DNA of 64,000 bases from Burkholderiales bacterium (GCA_019634975.1 JAHCAI010000004.1:202750-266749), one strand, 5' to 3'. Numbered from the stretch's first letter, positions 43,518 through 51,937 are shown. Notes: generated by a model not told the origin, from the letters alone. Made by a program: numbers and translations.

Positions 43518-44567
43518 TCAGCGCGCATTTGTGAGCGCGCTGACCAACTCTCGCGTAATCAGTGCCGCGGGGGCTTCCTTGCATCCGCTCGTGTTCTGTC
43601 CGGCCCACAAGGGTGAGAACTCGCTGCTGCCGAGGCTCTCGGCTTTCGCGCGAATAGGTGCGATGGCCGCCGTTGCCAACGGAAAGGCAGGTGCCGCAGG
43701 GTTCATCGGCCCGAGATCGCGCATGAGGCGATTCACGATGCCGCGAGCGGGCCGCCCCGAAAACAGGTTGGTCAGTGCTGTGACATGGGTTGTACCTCTC
43801 TTCAGTGCTGCACGATGTACCGTGCTCGTAGTGGCTTCCGGACACAGCAGGTAGGCTGTCCCGACTTGCACTGCAGAGGCGCCGAGTGCCATTGCGGCGG
43901 CGACGCCTCTGGCATCTGCGATACCACCAGCGGCGATGACTGGAACATTTATCGCGCGCACGATTTGTGGCACCAGCGCGAAGGTGCCAATTTGGGTGCC
44001 AGCATCCTCCGACAGGAACATGCCGCGATGGCCGCCCGCTTCGAGCCCCTGCGCGATGACGGCATCGACGCCATGTGCTTCCAGCCAACGCGCTTCGTCG
44101 ACAGTAGTTGCAGAGGACAAGATTTTCGCGCCCCATTTGCGCACCCGTTGCAGCAGATCGGGAGCAGGAAGCCCGAAATGAAAGCTCACCACGGCAGGTT
44201 CGAACTCTTCGAGCACGTCGGCAGCCTCCCTGCTGAATGGCAAGCGCCCCGGGCCGGAAGGAATGGCGTTTACATCGACCCCGAGTTCGATAAAGTAAGG
44301 CAACAGCATCTGCCGCCAGGCCCCCTCGCGCTCAGAGTTGGGCTCGGGCTGGGTGTGGCAGAAAAAATTGACATTAAACGGTTTCGTGGTTCGGCTCCGG
44401 ATTGTTGCCAGCTCTTTGCGCATGGTTTCGGGGTCGAGCATCGCGCAAGGCAGGGAGCCCAGCCCTCCGGCGTTGGAAACTGCGACAGCAAGAGCGCTTC
44501 CCTGAGAACCGGCCATCGGGGCCTGAATGATTGGAAGCTCGATTCCAAGAAGTTTCTGGAATGACAT
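43518..44567 (-). CDS. nitronate monooxygenase family flavoprotein
   Basis: A 349-residue TIM-barrel FMN protein of the 2-nitropropane dioxygenase/nitronate monooxygenase family. Typical segments are LPIIQAPMAGSQGSALAVAV, FHFGLPAPDLLQRVRKWGAKI, GVDAVIAQGLEAGGHRGMFL (with the catalytic histidine of the AGGHRG motif) and VPVIAAGGIADARGVAAAMAL. It oxidises alkyl nitronates or acts on related substrates. The ATG at 44567 gives the usual MSFQKLLGIELPIIQ start. The base composition looks lower in G+C than its neighbours, and it abuts the brnT remnant, which hints at acquisition. Confidence 0.9.
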   Translation of the reverse strand: MSFQKLLGIELPIIQAPMAGSQGSALAVAVSNAGGLGSLPCAMLDPETMRKELATIRSRTTKPFNVNFFCHTQPEPNSEREGAWRQMLLPYFIELGVDVNAIPSGPGRLPFSREAADVLEEFEPAVVSFHFGLPAPDLLQRVRKWGAKILSSATTVDEARWLEAHGVDAVIAQGLEAGGHRGMFLSEDAGTQIGTFALVPQIVRAINVPVIAAGGIADARGVAAAMALGASAVQVGTAYLLCPEATTSTVHRAALKRGTTHVTALTNLFSGRPARGIVNRLMRDLGPMNPAAPAFPLATAAIAPIRAKAESLGSSEFSPLWAGQNTSGCKEAPAALITRELVSALTNAR

Positions 44568-44688
44568 TGTTTTCTTCAAGCCACAGGCCGGTAGATTCAT
44601 GGGAGGCAATCCAGCTACATGCTAGCGCGCTGTAGTCCTGCCTTCTACTCAATTCACGTCAACGGCGCATGTCAGTTTACAGGCAGGA

Positions 44689-44916
44689 TCAATTCTCAGT
44701 CCGCGCCGGCGGTACATTATCGATCCCCCCCTCATGCCAGGGATGACACTTCCCCAGCCGCCGGATTGTCAGCCAGGTCCCCTTGATCGCCCCATGCGTG
44801 TCGATGGCCTCGCGCGCATAGGCCGAGCAGGTCGGATAAAACCGGCACTGCGTGCCGAAGAAGGGTGACAGCAGCAGGCGGTAGGCGTCGATCAGCAGGA
44901 TCAGCAGGCGTTTCAT
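44689..44916 (-). CDS. yidD: membrane protein insertion efficiency factor YidD
   Basis: A 75-residue membrane-associated protein that aids YidC-dependent insertion. It has the family sequence LLILLIDAYRLLLSPFFGTQ and the cysteine-rich CRFYPTCSAYAREAI, followed by GKCHPWHEGGIDNVP. The ATG at 44916 is chosen; the longer frame adds 15 non-family residues. yidD usually sits between rnpA and yidC near the origin, so its position here, alone beside a metal-regulator gene, is unusual. Confidence 0.93.
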   Translation of the reverse strand: MKRLLILLIDAYRLLLSPFFGTQCRFYPTCSAYAREAIDTHGAIKGTWLTIRRLGKCHPWHEGGIDNVPPARTEN

Positions 44917-44943
44917 CAGCCGCAGTATATAAGCGTGCCGCCG

Positions 44944-45017
44944 GGCGCCTGATTGCAACAAGGTTGCGAAAAATGCGGGGACTGCCTATGATCGCAACCT
45001 TGTTGCAATCAGGCGCC
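44944..45017. repeat. perfect 26-bp inverted repeat with embedded palindromes
   Basis: Arms at 44944-44969 and 44992-45017 are exact reverse complements, separated by 22 bp. Each arm contains GCAAC-3-GTTGC type dyad symmetry (TTGCAACAAGGTTGC), so each could be a protein-binding site. It lies between the divergent yidD and Zur-type regulator genes. A related sequence recurs upstream of the ZIP gene. It could be a pair of operators, a strong hairpin, or the ends of a lost element. Confidence 0.85.
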
Positions 45018-45190
45018 TGTACTGAATCGCCGGTTTTCCGGCGTGGGCTGGCGCAGGTCAAGGTATCGTGCAATCACGCTGACTATGGCGGGTGCAGCCA
45101 AGGGTTGAACATAAATAATTGTTTTTAATGACTAATTCATCTCGACGTTTGGCGCAGGAAGGCCTGTGTTTTAATCCGGCAATCCAAAAG

Positions 45191-45661
45191 ATGACAGCCG
45201 TGAAAACCGACGCATCCGACATCGCCGAAGCATCCCTGCGCCGTACCGGGGCACGCATGACGCGTCCGCGCATCGCCGTGCTTGCCGTGCTGCTCGCGGC
45301 GGAGCGCGCGCTGACGCATACCGAAGTCGAGTCACGGCTGCCGGCGTCACTCGGGGTAAACCGCGTGACCATTTACCGCGTGCTGGAATGGCTCACCGAG
45401 CAGGGCCTCGCCCACAAAATTGCCGGGGATGACCGCGTCTGGCGTTTCAATGCCGCGGAGCATGCGCACCGCGGGCCGCACGCGCATTTCCAGTGCAGTG
45501 ACTGCGGGCAGGTGTTGTGCCTGGATCCGGTGACCAGCGGTCCCGCGGTGAAACTGCCCGCCGGTTATCGCCAGCAGCGGGTTGAATTGACCGTGAAGGG
45601 GCTCTGTGCCGATTGCGTGCCGGTCCGCCGCAAGGCCGGTTCACACCGCCATCCGCACTGA
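45191..45661 (+). CDS. zur: Fur-family metalloregulator, probably Zur
   Basis: A 156-residue Fur-family repressor. The winged-helix DNA-binding domain contains MTRPRIAVLAVLLAAERALTH and the recognition region VNRVTIYRVLEWLTEQGLAH. The C-terminal domain has metal-ligand histidines (HAHRGPHAHFQCSDC) and the two CxxC pairs of the structural zinc site (CSDC, CADC). The gene stands at the head of zinc-transport genes, so zinc sensing is the best reading; Fur itself is less likely. The frame is open to TTG 45119 and ATG 45128; ATG 45191 is preferred because the earlier codons encode no family sequence, but the start is uncertain. Confidence 0.85.
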   Translation: MTAVKTDASDIAEASLRRTGARMTRPRIAVLAVLLAAERALTHTEVESRLPASLGVNRVTIYRVLEWLTEQGLAHKIAGDDRVWRFNAAEHAHRGPHAHFQCSDCGQVLCLDPVTSGPAVKLPAGYRQQRVELTVKGLCADCVPVRRKAGSHRHPH

Positions 45662-45692
45662 ACCGGCGACCTTGCTTTTTTTGCCTAGAAAA

Positions 45693-45707
45693 GCAACTCA
45701 ATTGCAA
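45693..45707. promoter_or_regulatory. candidate regulator-binding site upstream of the ZIP gene
   Basis: GCAACTCAATTGCAA shares the GCAAC-N4-TTGCAA form with the arms of the inverted repeat at 44944-45017 (GCAACCTTGTTGCAA). It is placed 16 bp before the ZIP start codon, where a repressor would block transcription or elongation. The assignment to Zur is inferred from position. Confidence 0.4.
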
Positions 45708-45722
45708 TAACCGGAGATCGTC

Positions 45723-46481
45723 ATCGATACAGTCTTGCTCTGGATTCTTGTGGCGACGCTGGCCGGCGGCGTGTTGAGCCTGCTGGCTGCCGGGTTGCTG
45801 TCGTTTGCGCTGCTGTCGCGCTGGCTCGCGCCGATGGTGAGTTACGCCGCGGGCGTGCTGCTGGCCGCGGCTTTCCTGCACCTGCTGCCGGAAGCGTTCT
45901 CCCAGGCCGACAGCATCGAGGGCCTGTTCGCGGTCACGCTTGCCGGCCTGCTCGGCTTTTTCCTGCTGGAGAAGGCGGCGCTGTGGCGGCACGGCCATGA
46001 TCACGTTGGCGAGAGAAGCGGTCACCACAGCCCGACCGGGATGCTGATCGTCGTCGGCGACGGTTTCCACAATTTTGTCGATGGCGTGCTGATCGCCGCC
46101 GCGTTCATGACCGACATCGCGCTGGGTGTGGCGACCACACTGGCGATCATCGCCCATGAGATTCCGCAGGAGGTGGGGGATTTCATGGTGCTGCTCAACG
46201 CCGGCTACAGCCGGAAAAAAGCGCTGCTGCTCAATTTCGCCTCCAGCCTGATGGCGATCGCCGGCGGCGTGCTGGGCTACCTTGCCCTCGATGGCGCGCG
46301 AGAGGCGACACCGTACGTGCTGGTGCTCGCTGCCGCGAGCTTCATCTACATCGCGGTGGCGGACCTGATACCGGAGATGCACCGCCGCAGCGACATGCGC
46401 AGCAGCATGCTGCAGATCGTGTTCATCGCCGCCGGCATCGGCACCATCCTGCTGTCACATCTGTTCCTGCATTCTCACTGA
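45723..46481 (+). CDS. ZIP-family metal transporter, probable AUC start
   Basis: A membrane transporter of the ZIP family with about eight helices, likely for zinc uptake. The two metal-binding motifs are intact, DGFHNFVDGVLIAAAF in one helix and IAHEIPQEVGDFMVLL in the next, and a histidine-rich loop (WRHGHDHVGERSGHH) precedes them. The first conventional start is TTG 45735, poorly spaced from the ribosome-binding site. ATC at 45723, six bases after GGAG, gives (M)DTVLLWILVATLAGG, which matches the MDTLLWI type of start seen in this family. The protein would be 252 residues. Confidence 0.88.
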   Translation: MDTVLLWILVATLAGGVLSLLAAGLLSFALLSRWLAPMVSYAAGVLLAAAFLHLLPEAFSQADSIEGLFAVTLAGLLGFFLLEKAALWRHGHDHVGERSGHHSPTGMLIVVGDGFHNFVDGVLIAAAFMTDIALGVATTLAIIAHEIPQEVGDFMVLLNAGYSRKKALLLNFASSLMAIAGGVLGYLALDGAREATPYVLVLAAASFIYIAVADLIPEMHRRSDMRSSMLQIVFIAAGIGTILLSHLFLHSH

Positions 46482-46488
46482 GGGCACC

Positions 46489-46671
46489 ATGAATTCCATC
46501 AGCTACATGAAAACCACAAAGCGCGGCCGCGGAATGGTCGTGGAGCGTTTTGCGCCGGCAATGGCCGCGGTGATGCCTGCGGTTGCCAGTGTCCCGCACA
46601 ACTCCGGCCCATCCGTGCCGCCCGCTGCCGCCGGAGCTGATGCCCGAAAAACCGAAGGGAGGCGGCCATGA
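46489..46671 (+). CDS. small hypothetical protein (60 residues)
   Basis: A short frame between the ZIP gene and a CobW-type GTPase gene. It starts eight bases after the ZIP stop behind AGGG and ends in an ATGA overlap with the GTPase start, a coupling seen elsewhere in this cluster. The peptide begins MNSISYMKTTKRGRGMVVERF, is basic at the start and rich in Ala and Pro later; no domain, signal peptide or metal-ligand cluster is apparent. It may be a real small gene or only a leader that couples translation. Confidence 0.4.
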   Translation: MNSISYMKTTKRGRGMVVERFAPAMAAVMPAVASVPHNSGPSVPPAAAGADARKTEGRRP

Positions 46672-47690
46672 CCCGGTCCGTGGATGCGCGCATCCCGGTG
46701 ACCATACTCACGGGCTTTCTCGGCGCCGGAAAGACCACGCTGCTCAATCGCATCCTGCGCGAGCCCCACGGCCACCGCATTGCGGTCATCGAGAACGAGT
46801 TCGGAGAGGCCGGCATCGACAACGAAATCCTGCTGCAGGAGCGCGATGAGCAGATTGTCGAGATGAACAACGGCTGCATCTGCTGCACGGTGCGCGGCGA
46901 TCTGGTGCGCATCCTCGGCAGCCTGTCGGACAAGCGCTGCCGCGGCGAACTTGATTTCAGCCGCGTGGTGATCGAGACCACGGGGCTGGCCGATCCGGCG
47001 CCGGTGGCGCAGACGTTTTTTGTGGAAGAAGCCATCGTCCGCGATTACACGATCGACGCCATAATCACCGTGGTCGACGCCAGGCACGGACCGCAGCAGC
47101 TCGACGAACATCATGAGGCTCAGGAACAGGTCGGATTCGCCGACCGCATCCTGCTGTCGAAGACCGACCTGGTGCCCGAGCCCGAGGTGCAGGCGCTTGT
47201 TGCAAGGCTTAAAACGATGAACCCGCGGGCCCCGGTGAAGCCGGCGCATTTCGGTCAGGCCGATGTCGCGGACATCCTCGACATCCGCGGCTTTGATCTG
47301 GACGCGATCCTCGGCATTGATCCCCAGTTCCTGGACAACGTCGATCATGAACATGATGACGACGTGGGTTCTTTTGTCTATCGCGATGCACGGCCCTTCG
47401 ACCTGCAGAAGCTGGAGACTTTTTTCGGCCTGCTGCTGCAGACCTTCGGTGCCGACATGCTGCGTTACAAGGGGGTGCTCAACATCGAAGGGCGCGACCG
47501 GCGGATCATTTTCCAGGGGGTGCACATGCTGATGAGCGCCGACGACGGCAAGCCCTGGGCCGGGGGCGAGGCCCGCAGCAGCGTGATGGTCTTCATCGGC
47601 CGCAAGCTGCCGCGGGTACTGTTCGAAAAGGGGCTAGCAATGTGCGTGGCCGGCGAGGACGCTGACCCGGCACAGGCGCTCGCGGGATGA
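46668..47690 (+). CDS. CobW/COG0523 G3E GTPase
   Basis: A 340-residue metal-chaperone GTPase. Walker A is [18 protein letters not shown], the family metal motif is NNGCICCTVRGDL (CxCC), and SKTDL is the guanine-specificity motif. The C-terminal CobW_C domain is present. COG0523 GTPases deliver zinc or other metals to client enzymes when the metal is scarce. Several histidines (HEHDDD region, near residue 225) add potential ligands. It is the first of two such GTPases here and overlaps the genes on both sides by four bases. Confidence 0.92.
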   Translation: MTRSVDARIPVTILTGFLGAGKTTLLNRILREPHGHRIAVIENEFGEAGIDNEILLQERDEQIVEMNNGCICCTVRGDLVRILGSLSDKRCRGELDFSRVVIETTGLADPAPVAQTFFVEEAIVRDYTIDAIITVVDARHGPQQLDEHHEAQEQVGFADRILLSKTDLVPEPEVQALVARLKTMNPRAPVKPAHFGQADVADILDIRGFDLDAILGIDPQFLDNVDHEHDDDVGSFVYRDARPFDLQKLETFFGLLLQTFGADMLRYKGVLNIEGRDRRIIFQGVHMLMSADDGKPWAGGEARSSVMVFIGRKLPRVLFEKGLAMCVAGEDADPAQALAG

Positions 47691-47968
47691 CTGCCATGAG
47701 CCCTCCGGACACGGGCTGGATGGATGCGGAGGAGGCGTCGCGGGCCGCTGCCGAGCAGCACGCCCGCGTCGTTGCGGAACTGCGCGCGGCATTTGCCCGC
47801 TGCGAACAGGGCGGGATCGACCGCGCGACCGTCAATGCAGCACTGATCGCGGAACTGTTGCCGCGGCTGGTGGAGGCCTACGGCCCGCTCGGCGTGGCCG
47901 GGGTGCTGGGCCAGCTGGCCTCGCATATTGTTGAAACCCACACCGGCGCCAACCAGACGCGCCAGTAA
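47687..47968 (+). CDS. hypothetical protein between two metal GTPases
   Basis: A 93-residue, mostly helical soluble protein of unknown function. It begins [19 protein letters not shown] and ends [17 protein letters not shown]. It overlaps the upstream GTPase by four bases and the downstream GTPase by one (TAATG), so it is clearly part of the operon. No cysteine cluster or known domain was recognised; the single cysteine and a few histidines are not arranged as a site. A role alongside the GTPases is suggested by context only. Confidence 0.7.
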   Translation: MTAMSPPDTGWMDAEEASRAAAEQHARVVAELRAAFARCEQGGIDRATVNAALIAELLPRLVEAYGPLGVAGVLGQLASHIVETHTGANQTRQ

Positions 47969-49212
47969 TGACGGAAGGATTCGGCATGAACAGGAATGTG
48001 GCCGGGGAAACGGGGCGCTTGCCGGTGACGGTGCTGTCCGGATTTCTCGGGGCGGGCAAGACCACGCTGCTCAACCATGTGCTCAACAACCGGGAAGGCC
48101 GGCGCGTGGCGGTGATCGTCAACGACATGTCGGAAGTCAACATCGATGCCCAGCTGGTGCGCGAGGGCGGGGCGGCGCTGTCGCGGTCCGAGGAAAAACT
48201 GGTCGAGATGTCCAACGGCTGCATCTGCTGCACGCTGCGCGAGGATCTTCTGGTGGAGATCAACAAGCTCGCCGCCGAAGGCCGTTTCGATTACCTGCTG
48301 ATCGAATCGACCGGCATATCGGAACCCTTGCCGGTGGCGGAGACCTTCACCTTCCGCGACGAGGAAGACCGCAGCCTGTCGGATGTCGCGCGGCTGGATA
48401 CGATGGTCACCGTGGTTGATGCCTTCAATTTCCTGAAGGATTACGCGTCTAGCGATTTCCTGCACGACCGCGGCGAAAGCCTCGGCGAGGAGGATGAACG
48501 CACCGTGGTCGATCTGCTGGTCGACCAGATCGAGTTTGCCGACGTGATCGTTGTCAACAAGGGCGATCTGGTGAACATGGACGAAATGGCGCGGCTGGCC
48601 TCGATCCTGCACACCCTCAATCCGGAGGCCGAGATCGTGGTCTCGAAGTTCGGCGAAGTGCCGCTGGGCAAGATCCTCGACACCGGCCGTTTCGACTTCG
48701 ACCGGGCTTCCGCGGCGCCCGGCTGGCTCAGGGAAATGCGCGGCGAGCACCTGCCGGAGACCGAGGAATACGGCATTTCAAGTTTTGTCTATCGCGCGCG
48801 CAGGCCCTTCCATCCCCAGCGCTTCATGGATCTGATCCGCTCCGAGTGGGATGGCGTGCTGCGGTCCAAAGGGTACTTCTGGCTGGCAACCCGCATGGAT
48901 TTTGCGGGTTCATGGTCACAGGCCGGCGGTGTCTGCCGGCACGCAGCCGCGGGACTGTGGTGGGTGGCGGTCGATCGAGAAAACTGGCCGCAGGACGGCG
49001 AATACCGCAAACTAATCGATGGCAAGTGGGTCGAACCCTGGGGCGATCGTCGGCAGGAGCTGGTGTTCATCGGAATCGGCATGGACCGGGAAGCCATTGA
49101 AAAATCGCTGGAGTCCTGCCTGCTGAACGCAGACGAAATGGCGCAGGGTCCCGCGGCCTGGAGTTCATATCCTGATCCCTTTCCGGTCTGGACCCGTATC
49201 GAGGAGGAATAA
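47968..49212 (+). CDS. zigA: zinc-type CobW GTPase (ZigA/YciC-like)
   Basis: A 414-residue G3E GTPase of the longer, ZigA/YciC type. It has Walker [19 protein letters not shown], the switch segment [16 protein letters not shown], the CxCC motif [17 protein letters not shown] and NKGDL. The C-terminal domain ([35 protein letters not shown]) is typical of ZigA, a Zur-regulated zinc metallochaperone in Acinetobacter. Its start overlaps the previous stop and a LolD-like ABC gene follows after two bases. Confidence 0.92.
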   Translation: MTEGFGMNRNVAGETGRLPVTVLSGFLGAGKTTLLNHVLNNREGRRVAVIVNDMSEVNIDAQLVREGGAALSRSEEKLVEMSNGCICCTLREDLLVEINKLAAEGRFDYLLIESTGISEPLPVAETFTFRDEEDRSLSDVARLDTMVTVVDAFNFLKDYASSDFLHDRGESLGEEDERTVVDLLVDQIEFADVIVVNKGDLVNMDEMARLASILHTLNPEAEIVVSKFGEVPLGKILDTGRFDFDRASAAPGWLREMRGEHLPETEEYGISSFVYRARRPFHPQRFMDLIRSEWDGVLRSKGYFWLATRMDFAGSWSQAGGVCRHAAAGLWWVAVDRENWPQDGEYRKLIDGKWVEPWGDRRQELVFIGIGMDREAIEKSLESCLLNADEMAQGPAAWSSYPDPFPVWTRIEEE

Positions 49213-49214
49213 TT

Positions 49215-49853
49215 TTGTTCGAATTGCAGGGCGTAAGCCATGCCTATGATGGAACCGAAGTGCTGCGTGTCGATGCCTGGCGGGCCGCACAGGGAGAGCA
49301 CTGGCTGCTGCTGGGGCCTTCGGGCAGCGGCAAGACCACGCTGCTGCATGCGCTGGCCGGCATATTGAAACCGGCCGCGGGCCGGGTGACGGTGGCGGGG
49401 CAGGATCTCGGTGCGCTGGGTGCGCAGGCGCTGGATCGTTTCCGCGGGCAGCACATCGGCATCGTGCTGCAGCGGCTGCATTTGGTTCCCAGCCTCGATG
49501 TCGCCCACAACCTGCTGCTGGCGCAGTATCTGTCCGGGTTGCCGCAGGACCGGCAGCGTGTCGATGACGTGCTCGGCAGTCTCGATCTCGCCGGCAAGGG
49601 CGGCGCGAAACCGCATGAACTGTCCTTCGGCCAGGCGCAGCGTGTCGCGATCGCGCGCGCGGTGGTCAACCGCCCGCAGTTGCTGCTGGCCGACGAGCCG
49701 ACCTCGAACCTCGACGACGCGCGCTGCCTGCAGGCGCTGGAACTGCTGCAGGCCCAGGCCACTGCGTGCAATGCGACGCTGCTGATTGCCACCCACGACC
49801 AGCGCATCAAGTCGCGGGTCGCGCATCATCACGATCTGGGGGTGCGCGCATGA
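49215..49853 (+). CDS. ABC transporter ATP-binding protein, LolD/MacB type
   Basis: A 212-residue ATPase with Walker A LLLGPSGSGKTTLLHALAG, signature HELSFGQAQRVAIARA (LSFGQ in place of LSGGQ), and Walker B LLLADEPTSNLD. It begins with TTG at 49215 behind AGGAGG. It forms a pair with the FtsX-like permease, which it overlaps by four bases. A similar ABC pair with a DUF3299 gene is found in Pseudomonas (PA4063-PA4066, reported as Zur-regulated), which supports a zinc-related role; the substrate is unknown. Confidence 0.9.
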   Translation: MFELQGVSHAYDGTEVLRVDAWRAAQGEHWLLLGPSGSGKTTLLHALAGILKPAAGRVTVAGQDLGALGAQALDRFRGQHIGIVLQRLHLVPSLDVAHNLLLAQYLSGLPQDRQRVDDVLGSLDLAGKGGAKPHELSFGQAQRVAIARAVVNRPQLLLADEPTSNLDDARCLQALELLQAQATACNATLLIATHDQRIKSRVAHHHDLGVRA

Positions 49854-51064
49854 ACATCGCGACCGTCGGATATTCCTATCTGCGCGCGCGGCCGCTGGCG
49901 ACGCTGCTCAATGTGCTGCTGCTGGCGCTGGGCGTCGGCACCATCGTGCTGCTGCTGCTGGCGACCCACCAGCTCGAGGAGCGCATGCAGCGTGACGCGC
50001 GCGGCATCGACCTCGCCATCGGCGCCAAGGGCAGCCCGCTGCAGATCATCCTGTCGGCGATTTATCACATCGATGTGCCGACCGGGAACATTTCCTGGAA
50101 GGAGGCACAGGAAATCTCGCGCCACCGCATGGTGAAAAAAGCCATTCCGCTGGCGCTGGGCGACAGTTACCGCGGCTATCGCATCGTCGGCACGACACCG
50201 GATTACGTCGCACACTACGGCGCGAAAATCGCCGCCGGCCGGATGTGGCAGGCGCCGATGGAGGCGGTGATCGGCGCCGAGGTCGCGGCGCGCATCGGTT
50301 TTGGTGTCGGCGCAGAATTCCACGGCGTACACGGCCTCGGCGACAGCGGCGGACATGCGCACGAGGATCATCCGTACCGGGTGGTCGGCGTGCTTGAGCG
50401 CAGCGGCACCGTGCTCGACCGGCTGGTGCTGTCGTCCTACCAGAGCGTATGGGTGGTGCATGCCGAGCACCACGACATCAAGGACGTGACCAACATCGAG
50501 CAGCAGCTTGGTGACGATGAAAAGGAATTCACCGCGCTGCTCGTGCAGTATGCCTCGCCGCTGGCGGTGGCGATCCTGCCGCGTTACATCAACAACAACA
50601 CCGGCATGCAGGCGGCATCGCCGGCGTACGAGACTGCACGGCTGTTCACGCTGATCGGTGTCGGCGTCGATGTGCTGCGCGCCTTTGCGCTGGTGCTGAT
50701 TCTCAGTGCCGGGCTGAGCGTGTTCATCGCGCTCTACAACGCCCTGAACGAGCGGCGTTACGACCTCGCGGTGATGCGCACCCTGGGCGCGAGCCCGCGC
50801 CGGTTGTTGCTGTTGCTGCTGTTCGAGGGCCTGCTGCTGGCGGCTGCAGGCGCGGCGCTGGGGCTGCTGTTCGGCCACGCGATGGCGGAGGGCCTCGGCC
50901 ATGCGCTGAAGGCGGCGCAGCAGGTCGAGATCACCGGCTTTGCCTGGGTGATGGAGGAGTTGTGGGTCGTCGCGCTGGCGCTGGCCACCGGCATCGTGGC
51001 TGCGCTGTTGCCGGCCTGGCGCGCCTATCGCACCGACATCGCCGGCACGCTGGCGCGGGGCTGA
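49850..51064 (+). CDS. ABC transporter permease, FtsX/MacB-like, histidine-rich periplasmic loop
   Basis: A 404-residue membrane protein with one N-terminal helix (TLLNVLLLALGVGTIVLLLLA split near residues 15-36). A large periplasmic MacB-like domain follows, then three C-terminal helices ending DIAGTLARG. The periplasmic domain carries histidine clusters, HGVHGLGDSGGHAHEDHP and VVHAEHHDIKD, which suggest metal contact. LNERRYDLAVMRTLGASPRR is the cytoplasmic coupling segment of FtsX-like permeases. ATG 49850 overlaps the ATPase stop. Confidence 0.9.
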   Translation: MNIATVGYSYLRARPLATLLNVLLLALGVGTIVLLLLATHQLEERMQRDARGIDLAIGAKGSPLQIILSAIYHIDVPTGNISWKEAQEISRHRMVKKAIPLALGDSYRGYRIVGTTPDYVAHYGAKIAAGRMWQAPMEAVIGAEVAARIGFGVGAEFHGVHGLGDSGGHAHEDHPYRVVGVLERSGTVLDRLVLSSYQSVWVVHAEHHDIKDVTNIEQQLGDDEKEFTALLVQYASPLAVAILPRYINNNTGMQAASPAYETARLFTLIGVGVDVLRAFALVLILSAGLSVFIALYNALNERRYDLAVMRTLGASPRRLLLLLLFEGLLLAAAGAALGLLFGHAMAEGLGHALKAAQQVEITGFAWVMEELWVVALALATGIVAALLPAWRAYRTDIAGTLARG

Positions 51065-51110
51065 GCACAGAGGCCAATTTTTTGTTGCTGAAATATCGAG
51101 AGGAAAAGAC

Positions 51111-51383
51111 ATGAAACTGAAAACGTTCGTCGCACCGCTGTTCGCCGCCATCATCATGACCCTGGGACTGCCGGCTCAGGCGCAGCAGAAAGGGGGGAAG
51201 CCGCACAGTGCTGCCGAAATCAGGAAGGACATCGCCGACCATCGCGCGATGGCGGAGGCCCATCTCAACGCGGCGAAGTGCCTGGAGGGCGGCAAGTCGG
51301 AGAAGGAGTGCCATGCCCAGCTCGCCAAGGATTGCAAAGGGCTGGCCATCGGCAAATACTGCGGCATGAGGCATCGTCATTGA
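51111..51383 (+). CDS. small exported Cys/His protein
   Basis: A 90-residue protein with a signal peptide (MKLKTFVAPLFAAIIMTLGL, cleavage after AQA) and a mature part of about 66 residues. It holds four cysteines (KCLEGG, KECHAQ, DCKG, YCGM) and a histidine tail, GMRHRH. No family is recognised. The cysteine and histidine content and its place between a histidine-rich permease and a DUF3299 gene suggest a periplasmic metal-binding role. AGAGGAAAAG precedes the ATG. Confidence 0.75.
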   Translation: MKLKTFVAPLFAAIIMTLGLPAQAQQKGGKPHSAAEIRKDIADHRAMAEAHLNAAKCLEGGKSEKECHAQLAKDCKGLAIGKYCGMRHRH

Positions 51384-51397
51384 TAGCCGGATATTTT

Positions 51398-51415
51398 ATA
51401 AGTATTTGATTATAA
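51398..51415 (+). promoter_or_regulatory. recurrent AT-rich 18-mer (IHF-like) in the DUF3299 leader
   Basis: ATAAGTATTTGATTATAA; TAAGTATTTGATT fits the inverse IHF consensus exactly. It is directly followed by AGGAATTTT and the start codon, and this whole leader is nearly the same as that of the PCuAC gene at 57853-57880. Confidence 0.45.
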
Positions 51416-51424
51416 AGGAATTTT

Positions 51425-51934
51425 ATGAAAACCTGGATAGTTGCGATGTTGCTCGCCGTGGCGGCTCCGCTCGGCGCCCAGGGTTTTCAGCCCGGCTCCA
51501 AGGACCTGATGAAGCGCGATCCGGATGCCAACCTGCCGCCGTCGCCGTACGCGGCGAAGCCGCTGCCCGAGCTGAAAGGCGTGGTGTCGTGGAAAACGCT
51601 GGCCGACGTGAAAACGCTGAAGCAGAAGGATCGCTTCATTCCGGATTTCGGCAAGAGCGTGGTTGCGCTGGATCGCCAGGAAGTGAAGCTGCAGGGCTTC
51701 ATGATGCCGCTGGAAATGGGCGAGCGGCAGAAGCGCTTCCTGCTGGTGGCGCTGCCACCGAGCTGCGCCTTCTGCATGCCCGGCGGTCCGGAGCAGGTGG
51801 TCGAGGTGCGGGCGAAGACGCCGGTGAAATACGGCTTCGAGCCGATCGTCGTCTCCGGCCGCTTCTCGCTGTTGCGCAATGACGAGATGGGGCTTTATTA
51901 CCGCCTGACCGATGCCGCCCCGGTCACCCGCTAA
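51425..51934 (+). CDS. DUF3299 domain exported protein
   Basis: A 169-residue exported protein: signal peptide MKTWIVAMLLAVAAPLGAQG, then a DUF3299 domain with VKLQGFMMPLEMGERQKRFL and the conserved LPPSCAFCMPGGPEQVVEV. The CxxC pair and the following Met could bind a metal. The function is not established. A member of this family is part of the Pseudomonas PA4063-PA4066 zinc-responsive cluster, matching the ABC genes just upstream here. AAGGA lies eight bases before the ATG. Confidence 0.88.
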   Translation: MKTWIVAMLLAVAAPLGAQGFQPGSKDLMKRDPDANLPPSPYAAKPLPELKGVVSWKTLADVKTLKQKDRFIPDFGKSVVALDRQEVKLQGFMMPLEMGERQKRFLLVALPPSCAFCMPGGPEQVVEVRAKTPVKYGFEPIVVSGRFSLLRNDEMGLYYRLTDAAPVTR

Positions 51935-51937
51935 GCC

